Source of the DNA: Tetracentron sinense
Lineage: Eukaryota > Streptophyta > Magnoliopsida > Trochodendrales > Trochodendraceae
Direction: 5' to 3'
DNA length: 64,000 bases
Assembly: GCA_015143295.1 (NCBI GenBank)
Contig: CM026568.1
Span: 32,186,441-32,250,440 of the forward strand
The notes beneath the pieces were generated by a model. It was not told where the DNA came from and did no database searches. It was given only the letters and a program-made list of their open reading frames with translations. A program made the position numbers and the translations under genes. Shown one piece after another: positions 55,801-64,000 of the stretch. Every line of letters begins with the position of its first letter. Within the stretch, counting starts at the first letter, position 1.

Positions 55801-58800
55801 TGTTCACAGGACCGATACATCTCCCAAAACCGTATTTTTAATCCTTGCATGATACATCTAGATTGGACATGAAAAAATTTACATAAAACCATATCATAGA
55901 AATCTTAGCATAATGGGAAATTATTAGTTCTCTCTTTGTTAACAAATTAATGTTTTGAAATGTTAAAGATTATTAGTGAATAAAGAAGATATATGTTCCC
56001 TGCAAAATGACTCCATATATTCAAAATGACCTGTGACAACCATGAGGTATGAAATGATTGGGTTGTGCAAAACAAATGGAGTTGAAGTGACATGGTGTAC
56101 CAATCAAAAAAAAAAATCTGAATCATAGTTATCCGGAAAAAGTGATGCAAAGAGATAATAAAAGAAGGAAAAAAAGAAAGAATTGTTTATATGGACGTGA
56201 AGAATACAATGGATACATTCTGCAACACTAGACCAACAAAGTTCACTGTGTCCAGAAGGTAGACCGTGCACCTGTATGCAAGCGTTGTTTGAGAAAAAAA
56301 AAATTTGATTTTGTTTGTCAGAATGTTTTGTAAGGGAAGCACAAAATATGAGGGAAGATGTCAATACAGAGTAGTTAAACCATATAAAAGGTCAGTCTAT
56401 GGTCAATTTTTTTTTTTTTGCTAAAGCAGGGTGTCCCAAACCCTTCGAGGCAAGGACTAGTCTATGGTCAAATTGTCTGAAATTTTGAGCAAGTAGAGTA
56501 TGATCAACATTAACTTTCCACTTTCTACTTAGTTTGACAAGATGCGGGGTTAAGGAAAGCAACAAGCATAAAGGGATACACCTAGCTGCCTGCTAACCTA
56601 TTTCGAAAATGCAATTGGGCTTTTCAGGAAAAGCTCTGCCATAGCAAGCATGAGCTTTGCCATACCATAATGTTTCAGCCAGGAGCAGTGTAATCAAAGT
56701 GTCCAGGCGACACCTAGGTGATTGGGGTTTCCCTAGGCAAGGCAATGCATAGGCGATGCTTAGGCGACCAAAGTTTATTTTTTTTATATTTAAATTATAT
56801 AAGGTTTAGTAAGCATCCTGCCCATATGATTATCTAGGCGATAGGGGTCCTCGCTAGATGAGGCATTGCCTAGGCGACATATTGACTACACCGCCCTAGA
56901 GGTTCAAAATTGAAAGAACTAAAGCTCAAGAAATTATAGTGCATTGCATAAGTGCATTTAGGTGTTATGAATATGCATCCATAAGTTAGTGAAATAAAAA
57001 TGCAAAATAATTTCTAATGGATGTTTTTCCTTCCCTAAATTAACTATCAAAAAATTCATATGGCACACACAACAATGAGAAAGCAGCATGTGTTTCTGTG
57101 CATAGAAGTGTTATCCTCATACTGGTACATGTATTATGTGACTGCACTGCCACCACTCATGAGTATCCACTTGTTTGAAAAAGCTAGTAAATAGATATGA
57201 CAACATTTAGGTGACTGTAGGCAGCGAAATTGCCACGCCCTAATGGGTAGGGGTACACTAGCCCCAGCACACCCGCTTTACACCCTAATAGATGTGGTGT
57301 ATTTATCTTTTGGTGTACCCAACTTAAACCCAACAAAATCAGTGGGGTGCACCAGCCCCTATGTGCATGCTTAACACCCCAATTTAATTAGTGGGGTGTA
57401 CCAAGTATTTGGTGCACTCACTTTACATCTATACTAAGGGGTTGGGGTGATAGACTTCCAACATGTCTCACCACCCCCCATTTCCACACTCTCTCTACCA
57501 TTCTCTCTCTCTCTATGGGGGTATACGATATACCAAGCATGATACACCCACGTACTCTCACCTCTCTCCCAGTTTCCCTCTCCTTTATCTCATTAGTCTC
57601 TCTCTCAAATATCTCTCCCATAGGAATGGTGAAAATGTGTTCACCGCGAATACCTCTCATCCCTCCCTCATTTCACTGCAAACACCTCTCTTCACTCTCT
57701 TTCACTGCACCATCTTTGGGGGGGGGGGGGGGTATCATGCTTGATACACCCCACCCACGTGACTCTCTCTCTCTCTCCCCCTTATCTCTCACCATCCCTT
57801 ATCCTCCATCTCTCCTACCCTCTCAAAAATACTTTCACAGCCAACCACCCCCCACTCTCTTTTTCACCCTTTAATCTCTCCATAACTCTCTCTCCAATTT
57901 CCATCCAGCAACCTCTCTGTCAGCGATCCGCACCATTGTCTCCCACTCAACTGCCCAAACTCTCTCACGTTTCTCCATCTCTCATCCATCCATGGTCTCA
58001 GGCAAGGCGAGGGTTCCGAGGAATAAGTTATGCGCCGACAGTTCGTGATGTTTCTTAAGTACTCAAAACCTCTGGAGCTCAACTATCATGTTTTGTGGAA
58101 GTCAGCCAACTCTTGTCCAGTAACCATACTAAGTGGAGCCAATACTAAGAGACTTTGGGGGACGAGGCTATCGGCACAAGAAGGCAGTCATCAGTTGTGG
58201 TAAGTTGGATGGCATGCCACATCCTTTCAGGGGTGTGGATTCAGAAACTACTGTGACAGCTGAGTCAAGACCACTTCCCCTCTTTCTCTCATTTTCCCAT
58301 GTGTCCCTCTCTCCTATCCTTTCTTTATTCCCTCTCTCCCATTTAAAACCCAACAACAGCCCGTTTAAAGGGGGACATTGATGATTTTAAAGGGGAGAGC
58401 ATAAACGACAAGGAGAAGACGGATCTCTCTCAAGGCTAGGTGATGATCTCAAGAATCCACAAAAAGGAAAGAACAGACGCTAGGGAGAAAATAAGAAAGA
58501 AGAGGGCTTTCAGTTCTCTCGTATAGAGGAGAGCATAGACGACGATACTCTATAGCTGCTGAATATCGTAACAGCAAGGAAAAACAAAGAGAGATCATAA
58601 AACAAAGAAAAGAGACCCTTGGTTCTTTTGAATAGAGAAGAACACAAACGACGGCAGCAGCAGGGGGCTTGTGATTTACACTACAAGGAGACCTCTCTCT
58701 AACAAAGATCTCTCCCAAAAAAGTCTCTTCACTCTCAGTTAGCTACAATAAAAGGGGGCCTCTCTCTTAGGGAAGGCTACAAATCTAAGTTCTCTCAAAA

Positions 58801-61800
58801 TAATGGCAACAACTTATCGATCAAAGTCACCCACGAGACTATGACTCTTCTCATCTTCAACATATGAAGACCTCTCACAACAGGTTCTCCCTCACTGCCT
58901 TATGGCTCTCCACTTCTAAGAAGTGGCAGCAACCCCCATGATGAGTGACGAGTCCATTGGTCGAACCTTCAAGAAGAAGGCTCTGCTCAAAGTTGGATGC
59001 AACACGCTCGCCTCAATAATAGTGGGTACTCAAAAGAAGTAGCGTCCACCCCTAAAAGGAAGACCAAAAAGGAGCGGCGGCCATCCCCAAAAGGAGCAGT
59101 GCCCACTCCAAAAAGGAGACCACAAAAAGGGTATTTAACTTGGTGTACATCTTGCAGGGTAGACTCTCCACTTTGCGATAGGTAAACTATAAAAGCAGAC
59201 CTATGTCACCAGGCACCCTGAAAGGGGAGCTTGTAGTATTAGAACCCTCCATAGAGGGGCCTGTTGATGGGACCACCTAACAGGCCATACCCTCAATTCA
59301 GTCTGAACCAAAAAAGGGGATGCCTCATTGGCAAACCATTACGACTGATCTAAAGTGCCCATGGCCAGACATGGCTGCAAGCTTTTGGCACCCTGAAAGG
59401 TGAGCCTTTATCAAGCCTTTAGGCAATCGCGAAAAGAAAAAAAGAGGAAAACCTATGAGAGTGCCCTCCATCAACTGAGAGCCCCCCTTCCCTCCTACAA
59501 TAACAATCAAGGGACAAAAGAGAAGACTCCTTCAACAATGGAGAATATAAGGTGAGCTCTCACATGACCATCATTCTTCTTCTTTCTCGTCTTTCTCTGT
59601 AAAACAAAGACGTCAATAAGGCACTGGTAAGCCCACATGGGGATGGGACACTCTCTTTCAATAAAACATATATCTTATTGTCATTCTCTTCTCTTAAATT
59701 TCTTCTTAATCAAAAGTTTCTCGCCTCTATGAGGGGAAGGTAATTAATAGTCCAGGTTTACCTTGACTAGAGGAGTAGTCCCCCACAAAGTAAATAATAA
59801 ATTTCACCCCAAAAGGTGAAGGTAGTTTGACACTAAAATTCGCTTCTTTCTCGTCTGTAAAAAAAAAAGACATCAATAAGGCACTTGTAAGCTCACATGG
59901 GGATTGGGCACTCTCTTTCAATAAAACATATATCTTATTGTCATTCTCTTCTCTTAACTTTCTTCTTAATCAAAGTTTCTCGCCTCTATGAGGGCAAGGT
60001 AATTAATAGTCCAGGTTTACCCTGGCTAGAGGAGTAGTCCCCCACAAAGTAAATAATAAATTTCACCCCAAAAGGTGAAGGTAGTTCGACACTAAAATTC
60101 GGGTATCTCCTCTATTTTAGATGCTCGAAATTTGTGTGTACAGTGATATAAACATGCATACACAAGTTGGTGAAATAAACGTGCACAAATATTTAAAATG
60201 AATGTTTCCCTTGCTAAAATTATCTATCAATATGAATATGGCACAACCATCAGAAAACAAGCATGTATATCTGTGCAAAGCAGTCCTACTTGCATACTAG
60301 TACATGTAATAATTGTACAAGGGCATCCAACTAAAGTATTAAGCAACATAAATAGAAAGCGCCAATGGGATTGGAGCATGCGGTGCAAGTATGAATTATC
60401 AGCACAATAGAAAGTTATTCCTCCCATATGTGTCTTTTCTCTGCAATGTTTGCTATTGCTATATAACTATGAATTCCTTATTTGTACACCATATTCTTTT
60501 ACAAAATTGATTATTTAAACTATTATCAACTCATCCTCCATATTCTTTAACAAATTCAGTTATTAAATAATTTGAAATTATAATTCCATTTTATTTTTAA
60601 TCTAAAAAAATGATACAAACACATCCTACAGTAGTCACTCAACTTGGAGGCATGAATGGTTTCCCAGTCATTGGACTATTTTCAGAATCCAGTTGCAAGG
60701 TTTTGAAAGAGGCTGTATTACCTCACAATTATGCATAGGAAAAATGAATCAGCCCTCAAGTCTCTCGAAGGCTCAAAAAAATTTAAACCATGATTGAAAT
60801 GCATAAATGACTATCGGATTGAAATGGCAATTTCGACTCGATCTAAATAAATGACATGTTATGAGGAGCTTCATAATTCAAAAGATAAAAAGAAATAAGG
60901 ATGGCTGGTATCCATTTCATATGACTGAAATATAATACAGTTGCAGCATTTATGATTTCCTGGCCAAGTACCGATCAGTTAAAGCAAGCAAAGCACAAAA
61001 GTTAGATGATCGAACAAATAGCTGGAAACCAAATTTACCTGTCATAACTAGAACCTATCAGTGGAATGGTGACCATCTCCTCCTCGGAAATTTTGAGCTT
61101 AGGTGCCTGCAAGATGTAGCGAAGTTCGGCAGCTTGGCGTCGGATACTAACGATGGGATGCTTCTTCTCCAATTGTTGGTAAAGAGCAATGCAATCTGCA
61201 TGACGGTTTTTAGCCTCATAAGCCATAGCAAGCCATATTTGTATCTGATCACCACAATTAAAATGTTATTGTTAGTCAGAAATCACACTTGCAATATGGT
61301 AGTACAGTCACTTAACAGAATGCCTAGAACAGAGCTTTTTCATATTAAACCGACCTCGCCACCAAACAAAGTGGGCCTGGGAATGATTGTGAGGGCACCT
61401 TCTAAGAACTCAATAGCACGTCCATACATGCCCTTCCCATAAGCCCTTTGACCCAACTCGAACATCAACTTGGCCGCCGCCCTCTGCTCCGCCTGCTCCT
61501 TAGCCACCTACTCTCCCATAGCAAGACAACAAAACCTTCAGTTTAATAGCAACCACAGGCAATAGAAGAATAGAAAATCAACCTCAGACTACTCGGCTGC
61601 ATCTTCAAAAAGGGACAAGCTAGAGAATGTATGTCATTCTCAAAGGTGTTTAATCAATTCAGCTCAATTTCCTTTACCCTATGTTTGGTTGCTGAGAAAA
61701 TTGGTGAAAACATTGAAAAGAAAAGAAAATTAGACAAAACACAGCTAAGAATTGTATTAGAAATATAAAATTTTCTTTTCTTTTCAATATTTTCACTAAT

Positions 61801-62736
61801 TTTCTCGGCAACCAAACATAGCTTTAGGTTGAGTTTGTATGGAGGGAAATAGGTGCACTGAATTATTTTCAGGAGAAAAGCTAGTTTTTGTGTTTGGATT
61901 TTGAAATGAGCTTTTTCTAGCAAATCATTCTCTAGTTTTGCTTTATGTTTGAGGGGAAATTTGTTTTTAAAATGAGGAGAAATTATTTTCAAGAAAAAAT
62001 TTCTTTTCCACAAACATTTTCACAGAAGAAATAATTCTATTGAATTCTTGGATGAATTACATTGAACTTAGTAGGGAAATACAACTAAATCTCAGTCTAA
62101 TCAAGTCATACCAAACAAATCTATTCAAATCTACTTTTGATGATATACAACGTATCTCATCACATCTTATTATCCTGCTCCATTCTCTATCAGTTTTCCT
62201 TCCAATCAAACAAAGCCTTAGTAAAAATAAGAAGAAAGGATTCTAACCTTTTCGAGCTCTTTCCTGACTCTCATCCTCTTCTCTTCTTCCGTTTCCTCTT
62301 TCCCTTCACCTTCTCCGTCCGCCATTCGACTCTGCAATTCCTCCGCTTTCCTCTCCAACTCCTTCATCTCTTCCATCTCTTTCACTCTCTTTCTCATTTC
62401 TTTCTCCCAATCAAAATCATCGCCTTCGTCCCCAAATCCATTACCGTTGTTATCTTCATCGCTCGAATCGGCGTCAAAATCGATGGCGTTAGTCTTCAAA
62501 TTATCTTTCCCTCGAGCACCGATTCTGAAATTCCTGGTTTCACCATCGGATTCGAAGCTCTTCGTGGCGAGAGAAGTACAGACGTTAGCGCCGTTGGTGT
62601 GGTGAGACTGAGAGTCCCACTTTGCCAGGTTCAAGAGCACGTCGACGGCCACCGGACGAGTCTTACGGTCTGGTAATCCGGTCCGAGGCGGCGTCACGTC
62701 TACTAACAGCGTCAAGTTGCCGAGGAGTACGGCCAT
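43832..62736 (-). CDS. TPR-like chloroplast protein with C-terminal membrane anchor, 4 exons
   Basis: Exons in coding order: 62248-62736, 61355-61507, 61039-61244, 43832-44039 (351 codons). All introns are GT-AG and phases agree; the last junction splits one Ser codon. I start at 62736 ([11 protein letters not shown]) because an upstream in-frame ATG at 62853 would translate a CT-repeat leader. Residues 1 to about 60 look like a plastid transit peptide. About 90-163 is acidic then charged and helical ([16 protein letters not shown]). Exons 2-3 carry TPR-like helices ([40 protein letters not shown]). The C-terminus ends in one hydrophobic helix ([20 protein letters not shown]). I recall similar TPR-like plastid proteins in Arabidopsis; function unknown. 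The last intron is about 17 kb. Confidence 0.87.
44361..45315 (+). repeat. 5' LTR of Ty1/copia element (955 bp)
   Basis: Runs from tgttgtattttg to gataacaaca. It differs from the 3' LTR at eight aligned positions (under 1%), with no indels seen. A TATA-like ctatataag is near 44898. Confidence 0.95.
45316..45331 (+). other. Primer-site position of the copia element, complementary to its own LTR
   Basis: atcttaaggtgaaatc begins at the first base after the 5' LTR. It pairs with LTR bases 45127-45142 over 16 positions (15 Watson-Crick, one G-U). It does not start with tgg as a tRNA 3'-end site would. Confidence 0.5.
45361..47022 (+). CDS. gag-pol: Copia gag-protease-integrase N-part (frame 1)
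   Basis: 553 codons from an ATG 45 bp after the LTR. The gag domain begins [18 protein letters not shown]. The zinc knuckle [14 protein letters not shown] is near residues 250-263. The protease motif [12 protein letters not shown] is near 303-314. The integrase HHCC finger (WHDRLGHIN to CEICVESK) lies near 438-480, and the first catalytic Asp (IHSDLCD) near 500. It stops at 47020-47022 inside integrase, just after a run of seven A. Downstream domains continue in the -1 frame. Confidence 0.9.
   Translation: MMSNSEKPIPFYGNNFKRWQQKMMFYLNTLNVACVITDPKSYENELEPARTLVKDKWDHADYMCRNYILNGLIPPIYDVYCKVKTAKDLWEMLEKKYIIEDAGTKKFVVGRYFDYKMVDDKSVISQVHDLQIIVHEILEEGMTISDGFQVAAVIEKLPPSWKEFKNLLKHKRKEMTLEDLIVRLRIEENNRILENKEKIAELNSKANLIEGMSKKKYDNKAKGKSDFHKKRSEKTKFQKPVFKKTTGDCFICGKPGHHARSCRFRKFGHPDKKNPRSAQANVAETENFSAVISEVNFVDNMKDWWVDTGATKHICGDRNAFSSYEIVGNEEKLFMGNSSTSAIAGKGSVNLKFTSGKILNLKEVLHVPDIRKNLVSGSLLSNKGFKLVFEADKFVLTKNGIFVGKGYASEGLFKLNVIVEKMNKTSTSSAYLIDSLNVWHDRLGHINVKSINKLMLLGLIPNISTAHEQKCEICVESKFSKKPFKSIKRNSEHLGLIHSDLCDLKSTVTRGGKKYFITFIDDYSRFCYVYLLKSKDEALEKFKIWKLEVEKNR
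46992..49295 (+). CDS. pol: Copia integrase C-part, reverse transcriptase and RNase H (frame 2)
   Basis: 767 codons in the -1 frame, overlapping the first frame by 31 nt. The first ATG has no expected role, since it lies mid-integrase. The remaining integrase motifs are LRSDRGGEY near 17 and [13 protein letters not shown] near 48-60. [27 protein letters not shown] and YVDDMLIIG near 450. RNase [20 protein letters not shown] near 616, and HCDSQAA near 690. It ends before a 580-bp non-coding tail leading to the 3' LTR. It can be used only through a frameshift in frame 1, or is a decayed copy. Confidence 0.9.
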   Translation: MEIRSRKKQIGKSVKILRSDRGGEYDSHLFSEFCENNGIIHQTTAPYSPQSNGIAERKNRTLKEMMNAMLISSGLPYNLWGEAILSACYILNKIPHKNCDKTPYELWHKRRPSFKYLRVWGCLAKVALPTPKRTRIGPKTVDCVFLGYSQNSSAYRFLIIKSENNGVDSNSIIESRDAEFFENCFPFKENSKGRDPLLSTSSSTINQFVPLENSIEPVRISNNSLEELKLRKSKRARKDINFGPDFITFLLENDPNSFREAMSSHEASYWKEVVNAEMDSIMANKTWELVDLPPGSKTIGCKWIFKRKLKTDGSIDKFKARLVAKGFRQKEGIDFFDTYSPVTKITSIRVLMSLACIFNLEIHQMDVKTAFLNGDLEEEIYMDQPEGFVIQGLEHKVCRLKKSLYGLKQAPKQWHQKFDNVLISNGFKINEADKCLYSKSFGRDCVIICLYVDDMLIIGTNKEIIISTKKFLNKNFDMKDLGTADVILGIKILKNFEGITLSQSHYIEKVLKKFEQYECKPVKTPFDHNCMLKKHTGEGVSQLEYSRVIGSLMYIMNCTRPDIAYAVGRLSRYTCNPSQTHWDALIRVLRYLRHTLDYGLNYKRYPAVLEGYSDANWISDSDESKSTSGYVFTLGGGAVSWKSTKQTCIARSTMESEFIALDKAGEEAEWLRTLLVDIPLWRKPMPAILIHCDSQAAIARAKNVSYNGKSRHIRRRHNSVKELLNNGIIALDFVRSKENLADPLTKGLARELVICTSRGMGLKPIDK
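47004..47022 (+). other. Frame break at A_AAA_AAC heptamer in copia integrase
   Basis: The zero-frame codons read gaa aaa aac aga tag. The heptamer a-aaa-aac is the canonical -1 slippery form, and the shifted frame is exactly the one that continues integrase. A single A deletion in the run is the simpler alternative. Confidence 0.7.
49878..50832 (+). repeat. 3' LTR of Ty1/copia element (955 bp)
   Basis: Starts tgttgtattttg after gtgggggat and ends gataacaaca before the right target duplication agcta. Confidence 0.95.
50838..52900. other. Intronic DNA without recognised gene
   Basis: Intron of the TPR-like gene. A CA-rich segment (51388-51440) and a caccgatgtgggac phrase near 51517 suggest old repeat fragments. 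Short frames here lack family resemblance. Confidence 0.5.
52906..55808 (+). mobile_element. Solo-LTR-like insertion, 2903 bp
   Basis: Starts tgtgaacacc and ends gatgttcaca (TG...CA), with a perfect 5-bp duplication ggacc at 52901-52905 and 55809-55813. The interior shows a TATA box (ctatataaag, near 53201) and pyrimidine-rich leader-like DNA, but no primer site, polypurine tract or coding domains. A solo LTR formed by recombination fits best; a non-coding complete element is the alternative. A gtaggtggcgact phrase near the 3' end recalls large Ty3/gypsy (Tat/Athila) LTRs. Confidence 0.78.
55814..57480. other. Intronic DNA with old repeat fragments
   Basis: Contains a degenerate foldback at about 56698-56890, with repeated aggcgacacctagg / cctaggcgacat phrases. 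No gene recognised. Confidence 0.5.
57481..59580. other. Low-complexity intronic DNA, CT-rich
   Basis: Long CT-rich tracts, a 15-base G run (57718-57732) and a roughly repeated phrase (gatatacc-aagcatgatacaccc and atcatgcttgatacacccc, near 57525 and 57733). Frames through it are repeat-biased; none is called. Confidence 0.5.
59582..60100 (+). repeat. ~260-bp direct tandem duplication
   Basis: Two copies (about 59582-59841 and 59842-60100) share long identical blocks such as aataaaacatatatcttatt and gaggagtagtcccccacaaa. They differ by scattered substitutions and small indels in A-runs. Confidence 0.85.
60101..61038. other. Proximal part of intron 3, no recognised feature
   Basis: AT-rich intronic DNA up to the exon 3 donor site at 61038. 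Nothing further recognised. Confidence 0.5.
61677..61823 (+). mobile_element. Tourist-like MITE (PIF/Harbinger type), copy 2
   Basis: A 147-bp foldback from ccctatgtttggttgc to gcaaccaaacatagct, flanked by TTA on both sides (61674-61676, 61824-61826), within intron 1 of the TPR-like gene. It is closely similar to 17684-17829 read in reverse. Confidence 0.78.
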
Positions 62737-63139
62737 ACTATACTCGATCGCCGGCGTTAAACAGTAGTCAGTAGAGAGAGAGAGAGGAGAGAGAGAGTTG
62801 CTATCCACACACAAGTCTTTTGTACTGGGAGATGTGTGAGTGAGATCTCCCATTGAATTGGAGATATTTGTTCGTTTAGATTATGTAAGGACGAATATGC
62901 CCATGGATTTGCCTGCAAATGAGTCGTTAGGGAGACCTTTTGGAGAGACAAATAAAGTTATTGTACGTGGCAATTTAGTCTGGAAGGAAATGCGAACGTG
63001 ACGCTAACTGAGTGTGTGAGGCGTGTGGCTTTGCCGCCGCGCGTTGCGTCAAGGAATTAGTGTTGAATTTGGAGACGGAACTCGGAAGCTTGATGATATG
63101 TCAAATGCGTCGCGTGTACGAGTAGCAGTGTCGTGAGTA

Positions 63140-63308
63140 AGGGTGCAACTACACCCCCACCTCTTGTGTGATTAGCGGTGTGGGCGTGAGGCCTTCCCTG
63201 GAGGTCTAGGATCTAATCCCACACCTGGGTAAGAATCAGCAACAGCTCCACTGCCCAAGCCCTTATTAAGTGACTCTACTGAGAATTTCTATCACAAAAA
63301 AAAAAAAC
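63140..63308 (+). mobile_element. Probable SINE
   Basis: An A-box-like gattagcggtgtggg is followed by a B-box-like ggatctaatccc and ends in an A-tail (63296-63308). It abuts the truncated Mutator-like end that follows. A similar core (ggggtgtggcctccc) is seen near 29190 and 25547. Confidence 0.45.
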
Positions 63309-63521
63309 CTAACCTTGTACTGAAAAAGGGTAATTTAAGCATTTTAAAATATTTAAATAATGATATCATCAAAATTCATCCACAAAGTAATGGTAAACTT
63401 AAGGGAATGGATATCTGTTACAGACAACCAAAATTGAGGGGAGGACTGTGTAATTTCAAAAATTAGAGGGGAGGTTTTTGAAATTTCACTAAACCTCAAA
63501 GGAGGTGAGTGTAATTCACCC
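63309..63521 (-). mobile_element. Truncated end of the GGGTAAATTACAC Mutator-like family
   Basis: Matches about the last 210 bp of 19651-20703 (aaccttgt-ctgaaaaa, then catcatcaaaat) and ends gtgtaattcaccc at 63521. The other terminus is missing. Confidence 0.65.
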
Positions 63522-63720
63522 AAAACAGAACCCAATCGGAACCTAATCCGTTACATGAAAAAAGAATATAGTATATAACTAATATAAATAAAAAAAATAC
63601 ATAATAAATAATTAGAATTAAGCTAAAATCAAAACAAAATAAAAACACAAGACGTTTTTTTAAAAACTAAGTCACTCCTCTTGTCTCTCATAATCTCAAC
63701 TCTCAACTCTCTAACTGATC

Positions 63721-63970
63721 CAATGTTATCAGAACCGAACCGGTTATTGAACCGATTGAGTGATCGGTTCCCAGTTTGACATTATCCTTTTTTACTATAA
63801 AAATTAATTTTTCATTTTTATTCATTTCTGACCGGTTCGGTTCTTCCAATTTTAACAAAAACGGTCGGTTTTGTAAATATGTCCGATTTTGGGGGGGGTT
63901 TGGGAACCGGTGAGGGGACCGGTTCCTAATTTTTCCGGTTCGACCAGCTGGTCCGGTTCTGACAACAGTG
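63721..63970. mobile_element. Foldback MITE with ACCGGTTC arms
   Basis: Left caatgttatcagaaccgaac and right ggttctgacaacagtg are inverse. Several ccggttcg/cgaaccgg subrepeats lie between. tgatc occurs near both ends (63716-63720 and 63975-63979), a possible but unproven target duplication. Confidence 0.5.
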
Positions 63971-64000
63971 GACTTGATCAAAAAAAAAAATTCTCTACTC

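Larger units (their letters stand above)
44040..61038 (-). other. Giant intron 3 (16,999 bp) of the TPR-like gene
   Basis: Donor gacag|gtaaat at 61039/61038 and acceptor ttggttgcag|c at 44040/44039. It holds a complete copia element, a solo-LTR-like insertion and several duplications, and no other host gene was recognised. Both LTR insertions are antisense to the gene. Confidence 0.85.

Noticed and set aside
57463-58058. Overlapping plus-strand frames of 93-119 codons
   Set aside because: CT-rich low-complexity DNA and a poly-G run give Ser/Leu/Pro-rich translations in several frames at once.
62737-62853. An upstream in-frame ATG that would add 39 residues to the TPR-like protein
   Set aside because: The added part translates a CT-rich leader into Ser/Leu repeats; the start at 62736 gives a more typical plastid-targeting N-terminus. 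Not excluded without 5' RACE.

Overview
The window is nuclear DNA from a flowering plant. It holds split genes with GT-AG introns, plant-type LTR retrotransposons, Helitrons, MITEs and SINEs, AT-rich intergenic DNA, and a ribosomal-protein promoter with telo-box and site II motifs. The species cannot be named from the sequence. Only three host protein genes are supportable; the rest is mostly transposon-derived.

Layout. 1-16760: two head-to-tail copies of one Ty3/gypsy chromovirus (Tekay/Del-like) sharing a middle LTR (LTR-internal-LTR-internal-LTR, 7402-bp period), with the first LTR cut by the window edge. 16761-29400: gene-free DNA with a 377-bp Helitron, a Tourist-like MITE, two Mutator-like non-autonomous elements built of ~145-bp tandem units, foldback MITEs, a SINE and minisatellites. 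29698-35717 (+): an eight-exon MATE/DTX efflux transporter gene of 523 codons with a repeat-filled 2.9-kb intron. 36664-39798: a probable Helitron carrying a ~380-bp GGT array, followed 29 bp later by a Pack-MULE (perfect 9-bp target duplication) that captured part of a hydroxypyruvate-reductase-like gene. 42356-42796 (-): intronless RPL27A (uL15).

43832-62736 (-): a four-exon gene for a predicted plastid TPR-like, C-terminally membrane-anchored protein of 351 aa. Its last intron is about 17.0 kb and contains a full-length Ty1/copia element (44361-50832, target duplication AGCTA) and a 2.9-kb solo-LTR-like insertion (52906-55808, target duplication GGACC), both on the opposite strand to the gene. 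62737-64000: the gene's 5' flank, a SINE, a truncated Mutator-like end and a foldback MITE.

The most notable observations are the exact gag-protease intron in the chromovirus; the identical tandem arrangement; the copia element, which lacks a recognisable tRNA primer site but has 16 nt beside its 5' LTR that pair with its own LTR, and which has an A_AAA_AAC slippery heptamer where its reading frame breaks; the giant retrotransposon-filled intron; and the Pack-MULE. None is proven to be a new system. They are stated with the tests that would decide them.
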